A DNA stretch of 32,968 bases from Aquabacterium sp. (GCF_004297345.1 NZ_SCTN01000485.1:1-32968); one strand, 5' to 3'; counted from the first letter of the stretch, positions 19,170 to 29,729 are shown. Notes: generated by a model from the sequence alone, not told the origin. Program-made: numbers and translations.

Positions 19170-19712
19170 TCAAACATCAATTTTCAAAAAGGCCTCGTCA
19201 GCCACCAGGCTGGCCAGGTCGAGTTCGTACCAGGTGCGCCCTTGCACGTCGTTCAATTGCTGGCCGATGAAATGGGGGCTGGGCGCGCCTGAACCTGCCT
19301 CAGCGGGCGTCAGGGCACTGGCGTTACGCAAACCCATCAAGCGATCGATCAGCAAGGCTGCATTCATTTGCAAACCCGAGTTGAAGGCGATCAGGCGGCC
19401 GGCATCGCGTGCGGCCACTTCGGCCAGGTTGCGGGTCTGGCGCTGCGGCAAGCCCAGAAAGGCCGCCATGTCGATCACACCGTGCAACTGCCCACGCAGG
19501 TTGGCCACACCCAGGAACCAGTCCTGGCTATGAGGCACGGGCTGAATGGTGGACAGCGGGAAGATTTCGCCCGCTTGATCCAGCGACAGCAAAAAGCCGT
19601 GACCGGCGATCTCGACGGCCAGCCAGCTGCGAGCAGGCGCCTGCTGGCGCACCATCTGCAGACGATCTGCCAGACGTTGCTGCAACTCCCTCAGGGCTTC
19701 TTTATTGGCCAT
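19170..19712 (-). CDS. pilI: CheW-like chemotaxis adaptor PilI
   Basis: 180 aa with a CheW domain (FLLSLDQAGEIFPL...FLGVANLRGQLHGVIDMAAFLGL). It sits between pilH and pilJ. Confidence 0.9.
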   Translation of the reverse strand: MANKEALRELQQRLADRLQMVRQQAPARSWLAVEIAGHGFLLSLDQAGEIFPLSTIQPVPHSQDWFLGVANLRGQLHGVIDMAAFLGLPQRQTRNLAEVAARDAGRLIAFNSGLQMNAALLIDRLMGLRNASALTPAEAGSGAPSPHFIGQQLNDVQGRTWYELDLASLVADEAFLKIDV

Positions 19713-19753
19713 CTGGATGCGCTCTCTTGTTCTTTCTTCTTACCCTGCCGATC

Positions 19754-20119
19754 TCAGCCGAAGGCTTTGATCTTGGACAGCAGTTCTTCAGGATTGACCG
19801 GCTTGACCACGTAATCACGTGCGCCCTGGCGCATGCCCCAGACGCGGTCGGTCTCCTGGTTCTTGCTGGTGCAGATGATGACCGGCACGTTGGCAAACGA
19901 CGGATCGCGCGTGATGGCGCGCGTCAACTGGAAACCATTCTGACCGGGCATGACCACATCCATGAGGATCAGGTCGGGCTTTTCTTCCTGCAGACGGCGC
20001 ATGGCTTCTTCGCCGTTCTCGGCCGTTTTCACCTGGTAGCCCTTTTTCGTGAGCAACTCGGACAGCACGTGCAGTTCGGTCTTGGAATCGTCAACCAGCA
20101 ATATTTTCTGAATAGGCAT
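19754..20119 (-). CDS. pilH: Response regulator PilH
   Basis: 121-aa single REC domain (ILLVDDSKTELHVLSELL...LILMDVVMPGQNGFQ...VVKPVNPEELL). SD GAGGAG upstream. Confidence 0.93.
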   Translation of the reverse strand: MPIQKILLVDDSKTELHVLSELLTKKGYQVKTAENGEEAMRRLQEEKPDLILMDVVMPGQNGFQLTRAITRDPSFANVPVIICTSKNQETDRVWGMRQGARDYVVKPVNPEELLSKIKAFG

Positions 20120-20217
20120 TTCAACTCCTCAGTGCACGCTCGTTTTGGCTTTCAGCCAGCCGGCGCACACACATTATTCACCCTGTCAGACAGACAGGCT
20201 TACAGGCTCTGTTGCAC

Positions 20218-20616
20218 TCAACCGGCGCTGTATTGCGCCACGGCCTGCAGCAATTGGTCTTTGGTAAAAGGCTTGGTCAGGTAATCCTGCGATCCCACCA
20301 TGCGCCCGCGCGCCTTGTCAAACAGACCATCCTTGGAGGACAGCATGATCACCGGCGTGCTCGTGAAACGGGGGTTTCTTTTGATGATGGCGCAGGTCTG
20401 ATACCCGTCCAGACGGGGCATCAAAATGTCACAAAAAATAACATCTGGATTGTGGTCATTGACCTTCGAGAGCGCGTCAAAACCATCTTCGGCCAGCACG
20501 ACTTCATATCCACCCTGTTTCAGGAAGATTTCCGCACTGCGACGAATGGTGTTGCTGTCGTCAATGACCAGCACTTTGGTTGCCGCCTTCACTTCGGGGC
20601 TATCTGCTTCAGACAC
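20218..20616 (-). CDS. pilG: Response regulator PilG
   Basis: REC domain (KVLVIDDSNTIRRSAEIFLKQGGYEVVLAEDGFDAL...FCDILMPRLDGYQTC). A GTG start at 20616 is preceded by a GGAGGA SD; the ORF track extends to 20664. Confidence 0.92.
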   Translation of the reverse strand: MSEADSPEVKAATKVLVIDDSNTIRRSAEIFLKQGGYEVVLAEDGFDALSKVNDHNPDVIFCDILMPRLDGYQTCAIIKRNPRFTSTPVIMLSSKDGLFDKARGRMVGSQDYLTKPFTKDQLLQAVAQYSAG

Positions 20617-20682
20617 GGACGCGTTCCTCCAGACTGTCAGAGCCCTCGTCAGGCCCTGAACCAATTCAATTCGATCAAGGAA

Positions 20683-20835
20683 TCAGACCTGAACCATCTC
20701 GAAGTCGTCCTTGCGTGCACCGCACTCGGGACAGACCCAGTTCATCGGAACGTCTTCCCAGCGGGTGCCGGGCGCGATACCCTCTTCAGGTAATCCGGCG
20801 GCTTCGTCATAAATCCAGCCACAAATCAGGCACAT
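20683..20835 (-). CDS. Rubredoxin
   Basis: MCLICGWIYDEAAGLPEEGIAPGTRWEDVPMNWVCPECGARKDDFEMVQV, with both CxxC knuckles. An upstream GTG at 20856 is an alternative start. Confidence 0.95.
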   Translation of the reverse strand: MCLICGWIYDEAAGLPEEGIAPGTRWEDVPMNWVCPECGARKDDFEMVQV

Positions 20836-20966
20836 CCAGGTACGAAACTCGTTCACGTCGGTCCAAACCAGCTTGAATACAATGAACTGATTGTAGCCAT
20901 CAGCCGCTCCCGCAAATCCGAGGGTTTGTGGGCACGGGCTCACCTTCTAGCCAATACTGCACACGC

Positions 20967-21920
20967 ATGAACGCCCCACAGACAGGTCCAACAGACCACA
21001 CCGCCGCCGAAGACCAGGACGCGGGCTCGCCAGCATGCGTCATGAGTTTCAATGCCAATGACGCCAGCGGCGCATCCGGCATTGGTGCCGACATCGCCAC
21101 CATTTCCGCCATGGGTGCGCACGCGCTGCCCGTGGTCACCAGCCTGCTGATTCGCGATTCCGCCGAGGTGTTCGAGTCGCACGAGATCGATTCCGACGCC
21201 ATCGTGGACCAGGCGCGCAGCGTGCTGGAAGACGTCACGATCGCATCGTGGAAAGTCGGCTTCCTGGGCAGCGCCGATGGCATCAGCGCCGTCGCCGAGA
21301 TCCTGTCCGATTACACAGACATCCCGCTGGTGTCCTATTTACCCAACATGTCATGGCTGGAAGAAGACGCCCAGATGGCCTATCTGGAAGCCTTCCGCGA
21401 ATTGATCCTCCCCTCTAGTCACGTGTTGGTGGGAAACCACAAGACCCTGACCGATTTCCTGCTGCCGGAGTGGGATGCCGAACGCGCGCCCTCCGCCCGC
21501 GAGCTGGCCGTGGCCGCCGCCGAGCACGGTTGCGGTTACGTGCTGGTCACCGGCGTGCAATTGCCTGACCAGTTCATTGACAACGTGCTGGCGTCGCCGC
21601 AAGGTGCCGTTGCCGGAGAGCGATTCGAGCGTTTCGAGGCCAGTTTTGTGGGCGCGGGTGACACCCTGTCCGCCGCACTGGCTGCCATCCTGGCCAGCGG
21701 AACCGAACTGGATGTGGCTGTTTCGGAGGCCTTGAGCTTCCTGGATCAGGCGCTGGATTCGGGCTTCCGCCCTGGCATGGGTGGCGTGGTGCCCGACCGT
21801 TTCTTCTGGGCCTTGCCTCCTGGCGAACAACCACCCGAGGGTGTCGTGACCGACGAATCCACCCACCCGGAGATGGACGACGCCAACATCCCGCCGCCCC
21901 ACGCGCGCAACGTCCACTGA
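20967..21920 (+). CDS. ThiD-like hydroxymethylpyrimidine/phosphomethylpyrimidine kinase family protein (ribokinase fold), divergent
   Basis: NANDASGASGIGADIATISAMGAHALPVVTSL N-terminus corresponds to the ThiD AGSDPSGGAGIQAD region. A C-terminal GAGDTLSAALAAILASG motif is present. Confidence 0.75.
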   Translation: MNAPQTGPTDHTAAEDQDAGSPACVMSFNANDASGASGIGADIATISAMGAHALPVVTSLLIRDSAEVFESHEIDSDAIVDQARSVLEDVTIASWKVGFLGSADGISAVAEILSDYTDIPLVSYLPNMSWLEEDAQMAYLEAFRELILPSSHVLVGNHKTLTDFLLPEWDAERAPSARELAVAAAEHGCGYVLVTGVQLPDQFIDNVLASPQGAVAGERFERFEASFVGAGDTLSAALAAILASGTELDVAVSEALSFLDQALDSGFRPGMGGVVPDRFFWALPPGEQPPEGVVTDESTHPEMDDANIPPPHARNVH

Positions 21921-21948
21921 TCTTTTCGATCGATAGTTAGCAGTCCGC

Positions 21949-23241
21949 ATGACCACGAACGCCTCGCTTTTTGAACGCGCCCAGCGCGTCATCCCTGGCG
22001 GCGTCAACTCGCCCGTGCGCGCCTTCCGCGCCGTGGGCGGTACGCCCCGTTTCATCACCCGCGCCCAGGGCGCCTACATCTGGGATGCCGAAGACAAGCG
22101 CTACTTCGACTACATCGGCTCCTGGGGCCCGATGATCCTGGGCCATGGCCACCCCGAGGTGGTCGAGGCCGTGCAGAAGGCCGTGCTGGAGGGCTTCTCG
22201 TTTGGCGCCCCCACCGAGCGAGAGATCGAACTGGCCGAAGAGATCCTGAAGATCGTGCCCAGCGCCGAGCAGGTGCGCCTGGTGAGTTCGGGCACCGAAG
22301 CCGGCATGAGCGCCATCCGCCTGGCGCGTGGCTTCACCGGCCGCAGCAAGCTGATCAAGTTCGAGGGCTGCTACCACGGCCATGCCGACGCGCTGCTGGT
22401 CAAGGCCGGCTCGGGCCTGGCCACTTTCGGCCACCCCACCAGTGCGGGCGTGCCGCCTGAAGTGGTGCAGCACACGCTGGTGCTGGAGTACAACAACATC
22501 GCCCAGATTGAAGAGGCCTTCGCCACGCAAGGTGCCGATATCGCCTGCGTGATGATCGAGCCGATCGCCGGCAACATGAACTTCGTGCGCGCCAGCGTGC
22601 CCTTCATCAAGCGCATCCGCGAACTGTGCGACCAGCACGGCGCCTTGTTCGTGTTCGATGAAGTGATGAGCGGTTTCCGCGTGGCCCTGGGCAGTGCACA
22701 GAGCATCTACGCCAAGGCCCTGCCTGGCTTCAAGCCGGACATCAGCGTGTTCGGCAAGGTGATCGGTGGCGGCATGCCGCTGGCCGCCTTTGCCGCATCG
22801 AAAGAGATCATGGCCAAGCTGGCGCCGCTGGGCCCGGTCTACCAGGCCGGCACGCTGTCGGGCAACCCGGTGGCCACCGCTTGCGGCCTGGCCACGCTCA
22901 AGCTGATCCAGCGCCCCGGCTTCTTCGAGGCTTTGTCGGCCTCCACGCGCAGCCTGATGGCGGGGTTCGAAGCCGAAGCCAAGGCAGCCGGTGTCGAGCT
23001 GACCACCGATTGCGAGGGCGGCATGTTCGGCTTCTTCTTTGCCGATCACCTGCCCCAGCACTACCAGGCCGTGATGGCCAAGGGCACGGACAAGTTCAAC
23101 AAGTTCTTCCACCTCATGCTGGACCAGGGCGTGTACCTGGCGCCCGCCATGTATGAGGCCGGCTTCGTGAGCGCGGCTCACACGGCCGATGACATCGCCC
23201 AAACCGTGGCGGCAGCCGGCCAGGCCTTCTGCCAACTCTGA
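21949..23241 (+). CDS. hemL: Glutamate-1-semialdehyde 2,1-aminomutase
   Basis: 430 aa, [57 protein letters not shown]-Lys region [10 protein letters not shown]. Confidence 0.96.
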   Translation: MTTNASLFERAQRVIPGGVNSPVRAFRAVGGTPRFITRAQGAYIWDAEDKRYFDYIGSWGPMILGHGHPEVVEAVQKAVLEGFSFGAPTEREIELAEEILKIVPSAEQVRLVSSGTEAGMSAIRLARGFTGRSKLIKFEGCYHGHADALLVKAGSGLATFGHPTSAGVPPEVVQHTLVLEYNNIAQIEEAFATQGADIACVMIEPIAGNMNFVRASVPFIKRIRELCDQHGALFVFDEVMSGFRVALGSAQSIYAKALPGFKPDISVFGKVIGGGMPLAAFAASKEIMAKLAPLGPVYQAGTLSGNPVATACGLATLKLIQRPGFFEALSASTRSLMAGFEAEAKAAGVELTTDCEGGMFGFFFADHLPQHYQAVMAKGTDKFNKFFHLMLDQGVYLAPAMYEAGFVSAAHTADDIAQTVAAAGQAFCQL

Positions 23242-23248
23242 GTCTTTC

Positions 23249-24625
23249 ATGCACATCCACATTCTCGGCATTTGCGGCACCTTCATGGGTGGCGTGGCCG
23301 CCCTGGCCCGCGAAGCCGGCCACCGTGTGACCGGTTGCGACGCCGGTGTCTACCCGCCCATGAGCGACCAGCTCCGCGCCCTGGGCATCGATCTGATCGA
23401 AGGCTATGGCGTTGACCAGATCGACCTCAAGCCCGATTTGTTCGTGATCGGCAACGTGGTCTCGCGTGGCAACCCGCTGATGGAAGCCATCCTGGACGCG
23501 GGCCTGCCCTACACCAGCGGCCCGCAATGGCTGAGCGAAAACGTGCTGCAGGGCCGCCATGTGCTGGCCGTGGCCGGCACGCACGGCAAGACCACGACCA
23601 CCTCCATGCTGACCTGGATCCTGGAGTTCGCTGGCAAGCAGCCGGGCTTCCTAGTGGGTGGCGTGCCGCAGAACTTTGGCGTGTCGGCCCGCCTGGGTGA
23701 CATCGCTGCTGATACGCGCCCTGCATCGGGCCATCCCTTCGTCATTGAAGCGGATGAATACGACACGGCCTTCTTCGACAAGCGCAGCAAGTTCGTGCAC
23801 TACCGCCCGCGCACGGCCATCCTCAACAATCTTGAGTTCGACCACGCCGACATCTTTGCCGACCTGGCCGCCATCGAGACGCAGTTCCACCACCTCGTGC
23901 GCACCGTGCCTGGCACCGGCCGCCTGGTGGCGAATGCCCGTGAGGAATCGCTGGACCGCGTGCTGGCGCGCGGTTGCTGGAGCGATGTGGCGCGCTTCGG
24001 TGTGCGTGGCGATACGCCCGGCTTCCGTGCCCGCGGCGAGCCGCACTCGTTTGACGTGCTCAAGGCTGGCGTGCTCGTCGGCCGGGTTGAATGGGCGCTG
24101 CAGGGTGAACACAACCAGATGAACGCGCTGGCCGCCATCGCGGCTGCCGAGCATGTGGGCGTGACGCCTCAACAAGCATGCGAAGCCCTGGGGCAGTTCG
24201 CCAACGTGAAGCGCCGCATGGAAGTCAAAGGTGAGGTCAAAGGCATCACCGTTTATGACGACTTTGCCCATCACCCCACCGCCATCCGCACGACCGTGGA
24301 CGGCCTGCGCCGCAAGCTGGCGCCGGGCACACGCATCCTGGCGGTGTTCGAGCCTCGCTCCAACACCATGAAGCTGGGCACCATGAAGGCCCTGCTGCCC
24401 TGGTCACTGGAAGAAGCCGATCTGGCCTTCTGCCACAGCGGCGGCCTGGGCTGGGATGCCAACGAAGCGCTGGTGGAGATGGGCGATCGAGTCATCGTGG
24501 CCGATACGATCGACAGCCTGGTGGCCAAGGTGGTCAAACACGCGAAGCCCGGTGATCAGATCCTGTGCATGAGCAACGGCGGCTTTGGTGGCGTGCACGA
24601 TAAGCTGCTCAAAGCCTTGGCTTGA
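23249..24625 (+). CDS. mpl: UDP-N-acetylmuramate:L-alanyl-gamma-D-glutamyl-meso-diaminopimelate ligase
   Basis: MHIHILGICGTFMGGVAALAREAGH..., Mur ligase P-loop AGTHGKTTTTSML, VYDDFAHHPTAI. The start at 23249 is preferred over the track start at 23189. Confidence 0.95.
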   Translation: MHIHILGICGTFMGGVAALAREAGHRVTGCDAGVYPPMSDQLRALGIDLIEGYGVDQIDLKPDLFVIGNVVSRGNPLMEAILDAGLPYTSGPQWLSENVLQGRHVLAVAGTHGKTTTTSMLTWILEFAGKQPGFLVGGVPQNFGVSARLGDIAADTRPASGHPFVIEADEYDTAFFDKRSKFVHYRPRTAILNNLEFDHADIFADLAAIETQFHHLVRTVPGTGRLVANAREESLDRVLARGCWSDVARFGVRGDTPGFRARGEPHSFDVLKAGVLVGRVEWALQGEHNQMNALAAIAAAEHVGVTPQQACEALGQFANVKRRMEVKGEVKGITVYDDFAHHPTAIRTTVDGLRRKLAPGTRILAVFEPRSNTMKLGTMKALLPWSLEEADLAFCHSGGLGWDANEALVEMGDRVIVADTIDSLVAKVVKHAKPGDQILCMSNGGFGGVHDKLLKALA

Positions 24626-24649
24626 GCTGACGGGATTGAGTTCACCGCA

Positions 24650-24673
24650 TGAGCCGCCCGGGAGGACGGCTCA
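24650..24673. terminator. Stem-loop between convergent mpl and GDPD genes (possible bidirectional terminator)
   Basis: TGAGCCGcCC-ggga-GGaCGGCTCA: near-perfect inverted repeat in the 60-bp convergent gap. There is no U-tract. Confidence 0.5.
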
Positions 24674-24685
24674 CGGCGAATCCGC

Positions 24686-25498
24686 TCAACAAGCGAACTC
24701 TTCGGCCTCGACCATCAGTCTGGCCGGATTCGCACCCAGCCGTGCCTGAGGCTCGAACAGGTCCACCCGATCGGTAATCAGGCCATCCAGGCCTGACAGC
24801 CACAAGGTGCTGGCGCGCGAAGCGTCATTGACCGTGTAGGTCAGCACCTTCAGGCCACCTGCGTGGCCGGCCGCAATGCGTTCTTCGTCCAGTTGCGTCT
24901 GGTTGACCACCAGCGCCTGGCAGCCGAGAACCAGCGCCGTATCTACGGCATCGCGGCTCCACTTGTCCAGCAAGAGCGCACGAGGCAAGTCGGGCTGAGC
25001 CTCCTGTGCGGCCCTCAGCGCCTCGACGCTGAATGAGCTCAACAAGGGCTTGATCTGCGACTGCGCCCACAAGCGCGCCACATGCTGCGCCACCACCCGA
25101 CCCGTGCGCACCTCTTCGCCCGGCGTGGGCTTGATCTCCAGGTTGACCATCAAGCCCAAGGCCTGCAACCAGCGCGCCAGCGACTCCAGCCTCAGCAAAG
25201 GCTCGCCGGCATAAGTGCGGCCATGCCAGCTGCCAGCGTCCAGGCGCGACAAGGCATCCCACTTCAGAACACCGGCCACGCCCTGGCCATTGGTCGTGCG
25301 GTCCAGTTCGGCGTCATGCAACAGAAAAGGCTCGCCATCGGCGCTGAGCTTGACATCACATTCAAACATCGCAAAACCGTGTTCGGCGCCCAGGCGGAAG
25401 GCCGCCATGGTGTTTTCAGGCGCGAGCTTGCCGGCACCTCGGTGGGCGATCCAGCAGGGATAAGGCCAGAAAACGGCATTGGTTCCGGTATGGGTCAT
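24686..25498 (-). CDS. ugpQ: Glycerophosphodiester phosphodiesterase
   Basis: WIAHRGAGKLAPENTMAAFRLGAEHG, HDAELDRTTNG, VNLEIKPT and LITDRVDLF are GDPD motifs. The likely start is at 25498. Confidence 0.93.
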   Translation of the reverse strand: MTHTGTNAVFWPYPCWIAHRGAGKLAPENTMAAFRLGAEHGFAMFECDVKLSADGEPFLLHDAELDRTTNGQGVAGVLKWDALSRLDAGSWHGRTYAGEPLLRLESLARWLQALGLMVNLEIKPTPGEEVRTGRVVAQHVARLWAQSQIKPLLSSFSVEALRAAQEAQPDLPRALLLDKWSRDAVDTALVLGCQALVVNQTQLDEERIAAGHAGGLKVLTYTVNDASRASTLWLSGLDGLITDRVDLFEPQARLGANPARLMVEAEEFAC

Positions 25499-25516
25499 GG
25501 CGAACTCGACTTCTGA

Positions 25517-25542
25517 GTATTCTGAACTGGTGGTCAGAATAC
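25517..25542. promoter_or_regulatory. Dyad symmetry element 19 bp upstream of the GDPD start (candidate operator)
   Basis: GTATTCTGA-actggtgg-TCAGAATAC: perfect 9-bp arms in the divergent GDPD/FAD-oxidoreductase intergenic region. Confidence 0.5.
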
Positions 25543-25733
25543 CGATTTGAGCTGAGCCTAAACGAAGCCAGAAGCCCCTGTCGGTTGCCCTTTTCTGCCC
25601 GAGGGCTTGACCTGCTGCGTTAACATCTCGCCTCAGGCGCGAAAACCACCCTCCCCCGCAGTGCCTGGGCGTTATCCCAAACCCCAGGCGAATTGCTCTT
25701 TGTTGAACCGGTTTGTTCGCGTCTGGCGCCTTC

Positions 25734-28700
25734 ATGAACGCACCCATCGAGTTGACCCACATGACCGCCCAGGCCGCCGACGCACACGGCGACGGCCAGC
25801 CCCGCCTGCGCGAGATCCCCTACAACTACACCTCCTTCTCGGATCGTGAAATCGTCCAGCGCCTGCTGGGCCAACGTGCCTGGGAGGTGCTGAGCCTGCT
25901 GCGCACCGAGCGCCAGACCGGCCGCTCCGCCCGCATGCTCTATGAAGTGCTGGGCGACATCTGGGTCGTGCAGCGCAACCCCTATCTGCAAGACGACCTG
26001 CTGGACAACCCCAAGCGCCGCGGCCAGCTGATCGAGGCCCTGCATCACCGCCTGGGTGAGGTCGATAAGCGCCGCCAACCCACCAAGAACGCGGGCAACG
26101 ACAGCTCGCGCGACACCCTGGTCGGCGAACTGCTGAACGCCGCCCGTGGTGCGATCGACCGCTTCGCGCGCACGTTCGAGCACATGGGCGAGTTGCGCGA
26201 GCGCACCAACAAGGTCCTGCGCAAGGTCACCCGCCACGACAACATCAAGTTCGATGGCCTCAGCCGCGTTTCGCACGTGACCGACGCCACCGACTGGCGC
26301 GTCGAATACCCCTTCGTCGTCCTCACACCGGACACGGAAGAAGAGATGGCCGGCCTGGTCAAGGGCTGCGTCGAACTCGGCCTGACCATCATCCCGCGTG
26401 GGGGTGGTACCGGCTACACCGGTGGCGCCGTGCCGCTGACCTGGAAGAGCGCGGTGATCAACACCGAGAAGCTCGAGCAGATGACCGAAGTCGAGATGGT
26501 GACCCTGCCTGGCGTGAGCAAGCCCGTGGCCACCATCTGGACAGGCGCCGGTGTGGTGACACAACGCGTGGCCGATGCGGCCGAACGTGGCGGCTTCGTG
26601 TTCGCCGTGGACCCGACTTCTGCCGAAGCCTCGTGCGTGGGCGGCAACATCGCCATGAACGCCGGCGGCAAGAAAGCCGTGCTGTGGGGCACTGCGCTGG
26701 ACAACCTCGCCTCGTGGCGCATGGTCACGCCCGATGCCGAGTGGCTGGAGGTCGTGCGCCTGGACCACAACCTGGGCAAGATCCATGATGTAGCGACCGC
26801 CAGTTTCGAGCTGAAGTACTTCCAGGCCGATGGCAAAACGCCGATCCGCACCGAACGCCTCGACATCCCCGGCCGCGTTTTCCGCAAGGAAGGCCTGGGC
26901 AAGGACGTCACCGACAAGTTCCTCGCCGGCCTGCCCGGCATCCAGAAGGAAGGCTGCGACGGCCTGATCACCAGCGCCCGCTGGGTCGTGCACCGCATGC
27001 CCAAGCACGTGCGCACCGTGTGCCTGGAGTTCTTTGGCAATCCCACCGAGGGCGTGCCATCGATCGTCGAGATCAAGGACTTCATGTTCGAGGAAATGAA
27101 GCAGGCTGGCGGCGCCATCCTCGCAGGCCTGGAACACCTGGACGACCGCTATCTGCGTGCCGTCGGTTACGCCACCAAGAGCAAGCGCGGTACCCTGCCC
27201 AAGATGGTGCTGGTGGGCGACATCGTCGGTGACGACGAAGACCGCGTGGCCCGCGCCACCAGCGAAGTCATCCGCCTGGCCAATGGCCGTTCGGGCGAGG
27301 GCTTCGTGGCCGTGAGCGCCGATGCCCGCAAGAAGTTCTGGGCCGATCGCAAGCGCACCGCCGCCATCGCCAAGCACACCAACGCCTTCAAGGTGAATGA
27401 AGACGTGGTGATCCCGCTGCCGCGCATGGGCGAGTACACGCTGGGCATCGAGCGCATCAACATCGAGCTGAGCCTGCGCAACAAGCTGGCGATTGCCGAT
27501 GCGCTGACGGCCTTTGTGCAAGGCGGCAACCTGCCCATGGGCAAGGTGGAAGACGCCGAAGAGCTGCCCAGCCCCGAGCAGCTCGCCGAGAAGGTGTCTG
27601 CCGCGCTGGCACAGCTCAACGCCGTGCGCACCCGCTGGCAGTTCCTGTACGACCACATCGACAGCCCGCTCACGCAAGTAGGAGATCAACTGGTCGCACT
27701 GGGCTATGAGCAGCATCGCAACGGCAGCTACAGGCCCGCTGAAGGCGACACCGTCTTCAACCTGCTGCAAACCTGGACGATCCGCGCCAGCTGGAAGCGC
27801 GAGATCCGCGACGAACTCGCCAAGATCTTCAACGGTGCCGCCCTGAGCACCATCGTCGACGAGCTCAAGCGCATCCACAAGCAGGTGCTGCGTGGCCGCG
27901 TGTGGGTGGCCCTGCACATGCACGCCGGCGACGGCAATGTGCACACCAACCTGCCCGTCAACAGCGACAACTACGAGATGCTGCAGACGGCGCACGAAGC
28001 CGTGGGCCGCATCATGAAGCTGGCGCGCAGCCTGGACGGCGTGATCTCCGGCGAACACGGCATCGGCATCACCAAGCTCGAATTCCTGACCGATGACGAG
28101 ATGGCCAACTTCACCGCCTACAAGCAGAAGGTGGACCCCGAAGGCCGCTTCAACAAGGGCAAGCTGCTGCGCGGCTCGGCCTTGAAGGCGCTGGGCGATG
28201 ACGTGCACGCCGCTGACCTGACCGAGGCCTACACGCCCTCGTTCGGCCTGATGGGTCATGAATCGCTGATCATGCAGCAGTCGGACATCGGCGACATCGC
28301 CACCTCCGTCAAGGACTGCCTGCGCTGCGGCAAGTGCAAACCGGTGTGCGCCACCCACGTGCCACGCGCCAACCTGCTCTACAGCCCACGCAACAAGATC
28401 CTGGCCACCTCGCTGCTGGTCGAAGCCTTCCTGTACGAAGAGCAGACGCGCCGTGGCGTGTCCATCAAGCACTGGGAAGAGTTCGAGGACGTGGCCGACC
28501 ACTGCACGGTCTGCCACAAGTGCCTGACGCCCTGCCCGGTCAAGATTGACTTCGGCGACGTGTCAATGAACATGCGCAACCTGCTCAACAAGCTGGGCAA
28601 GAAGAGTTTCCGCCCAGCTGGTGCCGCCGGCATGGCGATGCTCAACAGCAACAACCCGCAGACCATCAAGCTGATCCGCACGGCCTTGGTCGATGTCGCC

Positions 28701-29729
28701 ATGCCGCTGCAGCGCGTGGCCAATGACGTGATGAAGGTGGTGGCCCGCAAGCAGACCAGCGCACCGCCAGCTTCGGTGGGCACCGCGCCGCTCAAAGAGC
28801 AGATCATCCACTTCGTCAACAAGAAGATGCCGGGTGGCCTGCCCAAGAAGACCGCCCGCGCCCTGCTGGACATCGAAGACAAGGACTACGTCCCCATCAT
28901 CCGCAACCCCAAGCAGACCACGGCCGATACCGAGGCGGTGTTCTACTTCCCTGGTTGCGGCTCGGAACGCCTGTTCTCGCAAGTGGGCCTGGCCACGCAA
29001 GCCATGCTGTGGCATGCCGGCGTGCAGACCGTGCTGCCTCCAGGCTACTTGTGCTGCGGTTACCCACAACGTGGTGCCGGCCAGTTCGACAAGGCCGAGA
29101 AGATGATCACGGACAACCGCGTGCTCTTCCACCGCGTCGCCAACACGCTGAACTACCTGGACATCAAGACCGTGGTCGTGTCCTGCGGCACCTGCTACGA
29201 CCAGTTGCAGGGCTACCAGTTCGACAAGATCTTCCCGGGCTGCCGCATCATCGACATCCACGAGTACCTGCTGGAAAAGGGCATCACCCTCCAAGGCAAG
29301 GGTGCCTTCCTGTACCACGATCCCTGCCACACGCCCATGAAGCTGCAGGATCCGATGAAGACCGTCAAGGCCCTGGTGGGCGATGGCGTGATCAAGTCGG
29401 AGCGCTGCTGCGGTGAGGCCGGCACGCTGGCCGTGAACCGCCCGGATATCTCCACGCAGATCCGCTTCCGCAAGGAGCAGGAGATCCGCAAGGGCGAAGC
29501 CGAGTTGCGTGACAAGGGCTTGCTGGGCGAGAAAGACAACGTCAAGGTGCTGACTTCGTGCCCCGCTTGCCTGCAAGGCCTGAGCCGCTACGAGGACGAC
29601 GCCAAGACCGGCCTGCTGGAAGCCGACTACATCGTGGTTGAGATGGCCAAGCAGATCCTGGGTGACAACTGGATGCCTGACTATGTGGCGCAAGCCAACA
29701 ACGGTGGCATCGAACGCGTGCTGGTCTGA
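25734..29729 (+). CDS. Large FAD-linked oxidoreductase with DUF3683, FAD-binding, 4Fe-4S and CCG domains
   Basis: ~1331 aa. N-terminal DUF3683-like region ([22 protein letters not shown]); FAD_binding_4 ([17 protein letters not shown]); LDH/glycolate-oxidase C-terminal type region ([28 protein letters not shown]); two Fe-S motifs ([31 protein letters not shown]); CCG-type motifs ([36 protein letters not shown]). Confidence 0.92.
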   Translation: MNAPIELTHMTAQAADAHGDGQPRLREIPYNYTSFSDREIVQRLLGQRAWEVLSLLRTERQTGRSARMLYEVLGDIWVVQRNPYLQDDLLDNPKRRGQLIEALHHRLGEVDKRRQPTKNAGNDSSRDTLVGELLNAARGAIDRFARTFEHMGELRERTNKVLRKVTRHDNIKFDGLSRVSHVTDATDWRVEYPFVVLTPDTEEEMAGLVKGCVELGLTIIPRGGGTGYTGGAVPLTWKSAVINTEKLEQMTEVEMVTLPGVSKPVATIWTGAGVVTQRVADAAERGGFVFAVDPTSAEASCVGGNIAMNAGGKKAVLWGTALDNLASWRMVTPDAEWLEVVRLDHNLGKIHDVATASFELKYFQADGKTPIRTERLDIPGRVFRKEGLGKDVTDKFLAGLPGIQKEGCDGLITSARWVVHRMPKHVRTVCLEFFGNPTEGVPSIVEIKDFMFEEMKQAGGAILAGLEHLDDRYLRAVGYATKSKRGTLPKMVLVGDIVGDDEDRVARATSEVIRLANGRSGEGFVAVSADARKKFWADRKRTAAIAKHTNAFKVNEDVVIPLPRMGEYTLGIERINIELSLRNKLAIADALTAFVQGGNLPMGKVEDAEELPSPEQLAEKVSAALAQLNAVRTRWQFLYDHIDSPLTQVGDQLVALGYEQHRNGSYRPAEGDTVFNLLQTWTIRASWKREIRDELAKIFNGAALSTIVDELKRIHKQVLRGRVWVALHMHAGDGNVHTNLPVNSDNYEMLQTAHEAVGRIMKLARSLDGVISGEHGIGITKLEFLTDDEMANFTAYKQKVDPEGRFNKGKLLRGSALKALGDDVHAADLTEAYTPSFGLMGHESLIMQQSDIGDIATSVKDCLRCGKCKPVCATHVPRANLLYSPRNKILATSLLVEAFLYEEQTRRGVSIKHWEEFEDVADHCTVCHKCLTPCPVKIDFGDVSMNMRNLLNKLGKKSFRPAGAAGMAMLNSNNPQTIKLIRTALVDVAMPLQRVANDVMKVVARKQTSAPPASVGTAPLKEQIIHFVNKKMPGGLPKKTARALLDIEDKDYVPIIRNPKQTTADTEAVFYFPGCGSERLFSQVGLATQAMLWHAGVQTVLPPGYLCCGYPQRGAGQFDKAEKMITDNRVLFHRVANTLNYLDIKTVVVSCGTCYDQLQGYQFDKIFPGCRIIDIHEYLLEKGITLQGKGAFLYHDPCHTPMKLQDPMKTVKALVGDGVIKSERCCGEAGTLAVNRPDISTQIRFRKEQEIRKGEAELRDKGLLGEKDNVKVLTSCPACLQGLSRYEDDAKTGLLEADYIVVEMAKQILGDNWMPDYVAQANNGGIERVLV

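Noticed and set aside
21937-23286. 449-aa minus-strand ORF antisense to hemL
   Set aside because: hemL on the plus strand is unambiguous; the antisense translation has no conserved motif.
25499-25762. N-terminal extension of the GDPD ORF (track start 25762)
   Set aside because: The extension crosses the dyad and the divergent promoter region and has no homology-like character. The ATG at 25498 just precedes the conserved core.
25620-28517. 965-aa minus-strand ORF antisense to the FAD/Fe-S oxidoreductase
   Set aside because: Shadow ORF of a GC-rich gene. The opposite strand encodes clear conserved domains, while this translation is His/Gly/Ala/Val-rich with no recognisable motif.
28563-29693. 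376-aa minus-strand ORF antisense to the same gene
   Set aside because: Same shadow-ORF explanation; low-information composition.
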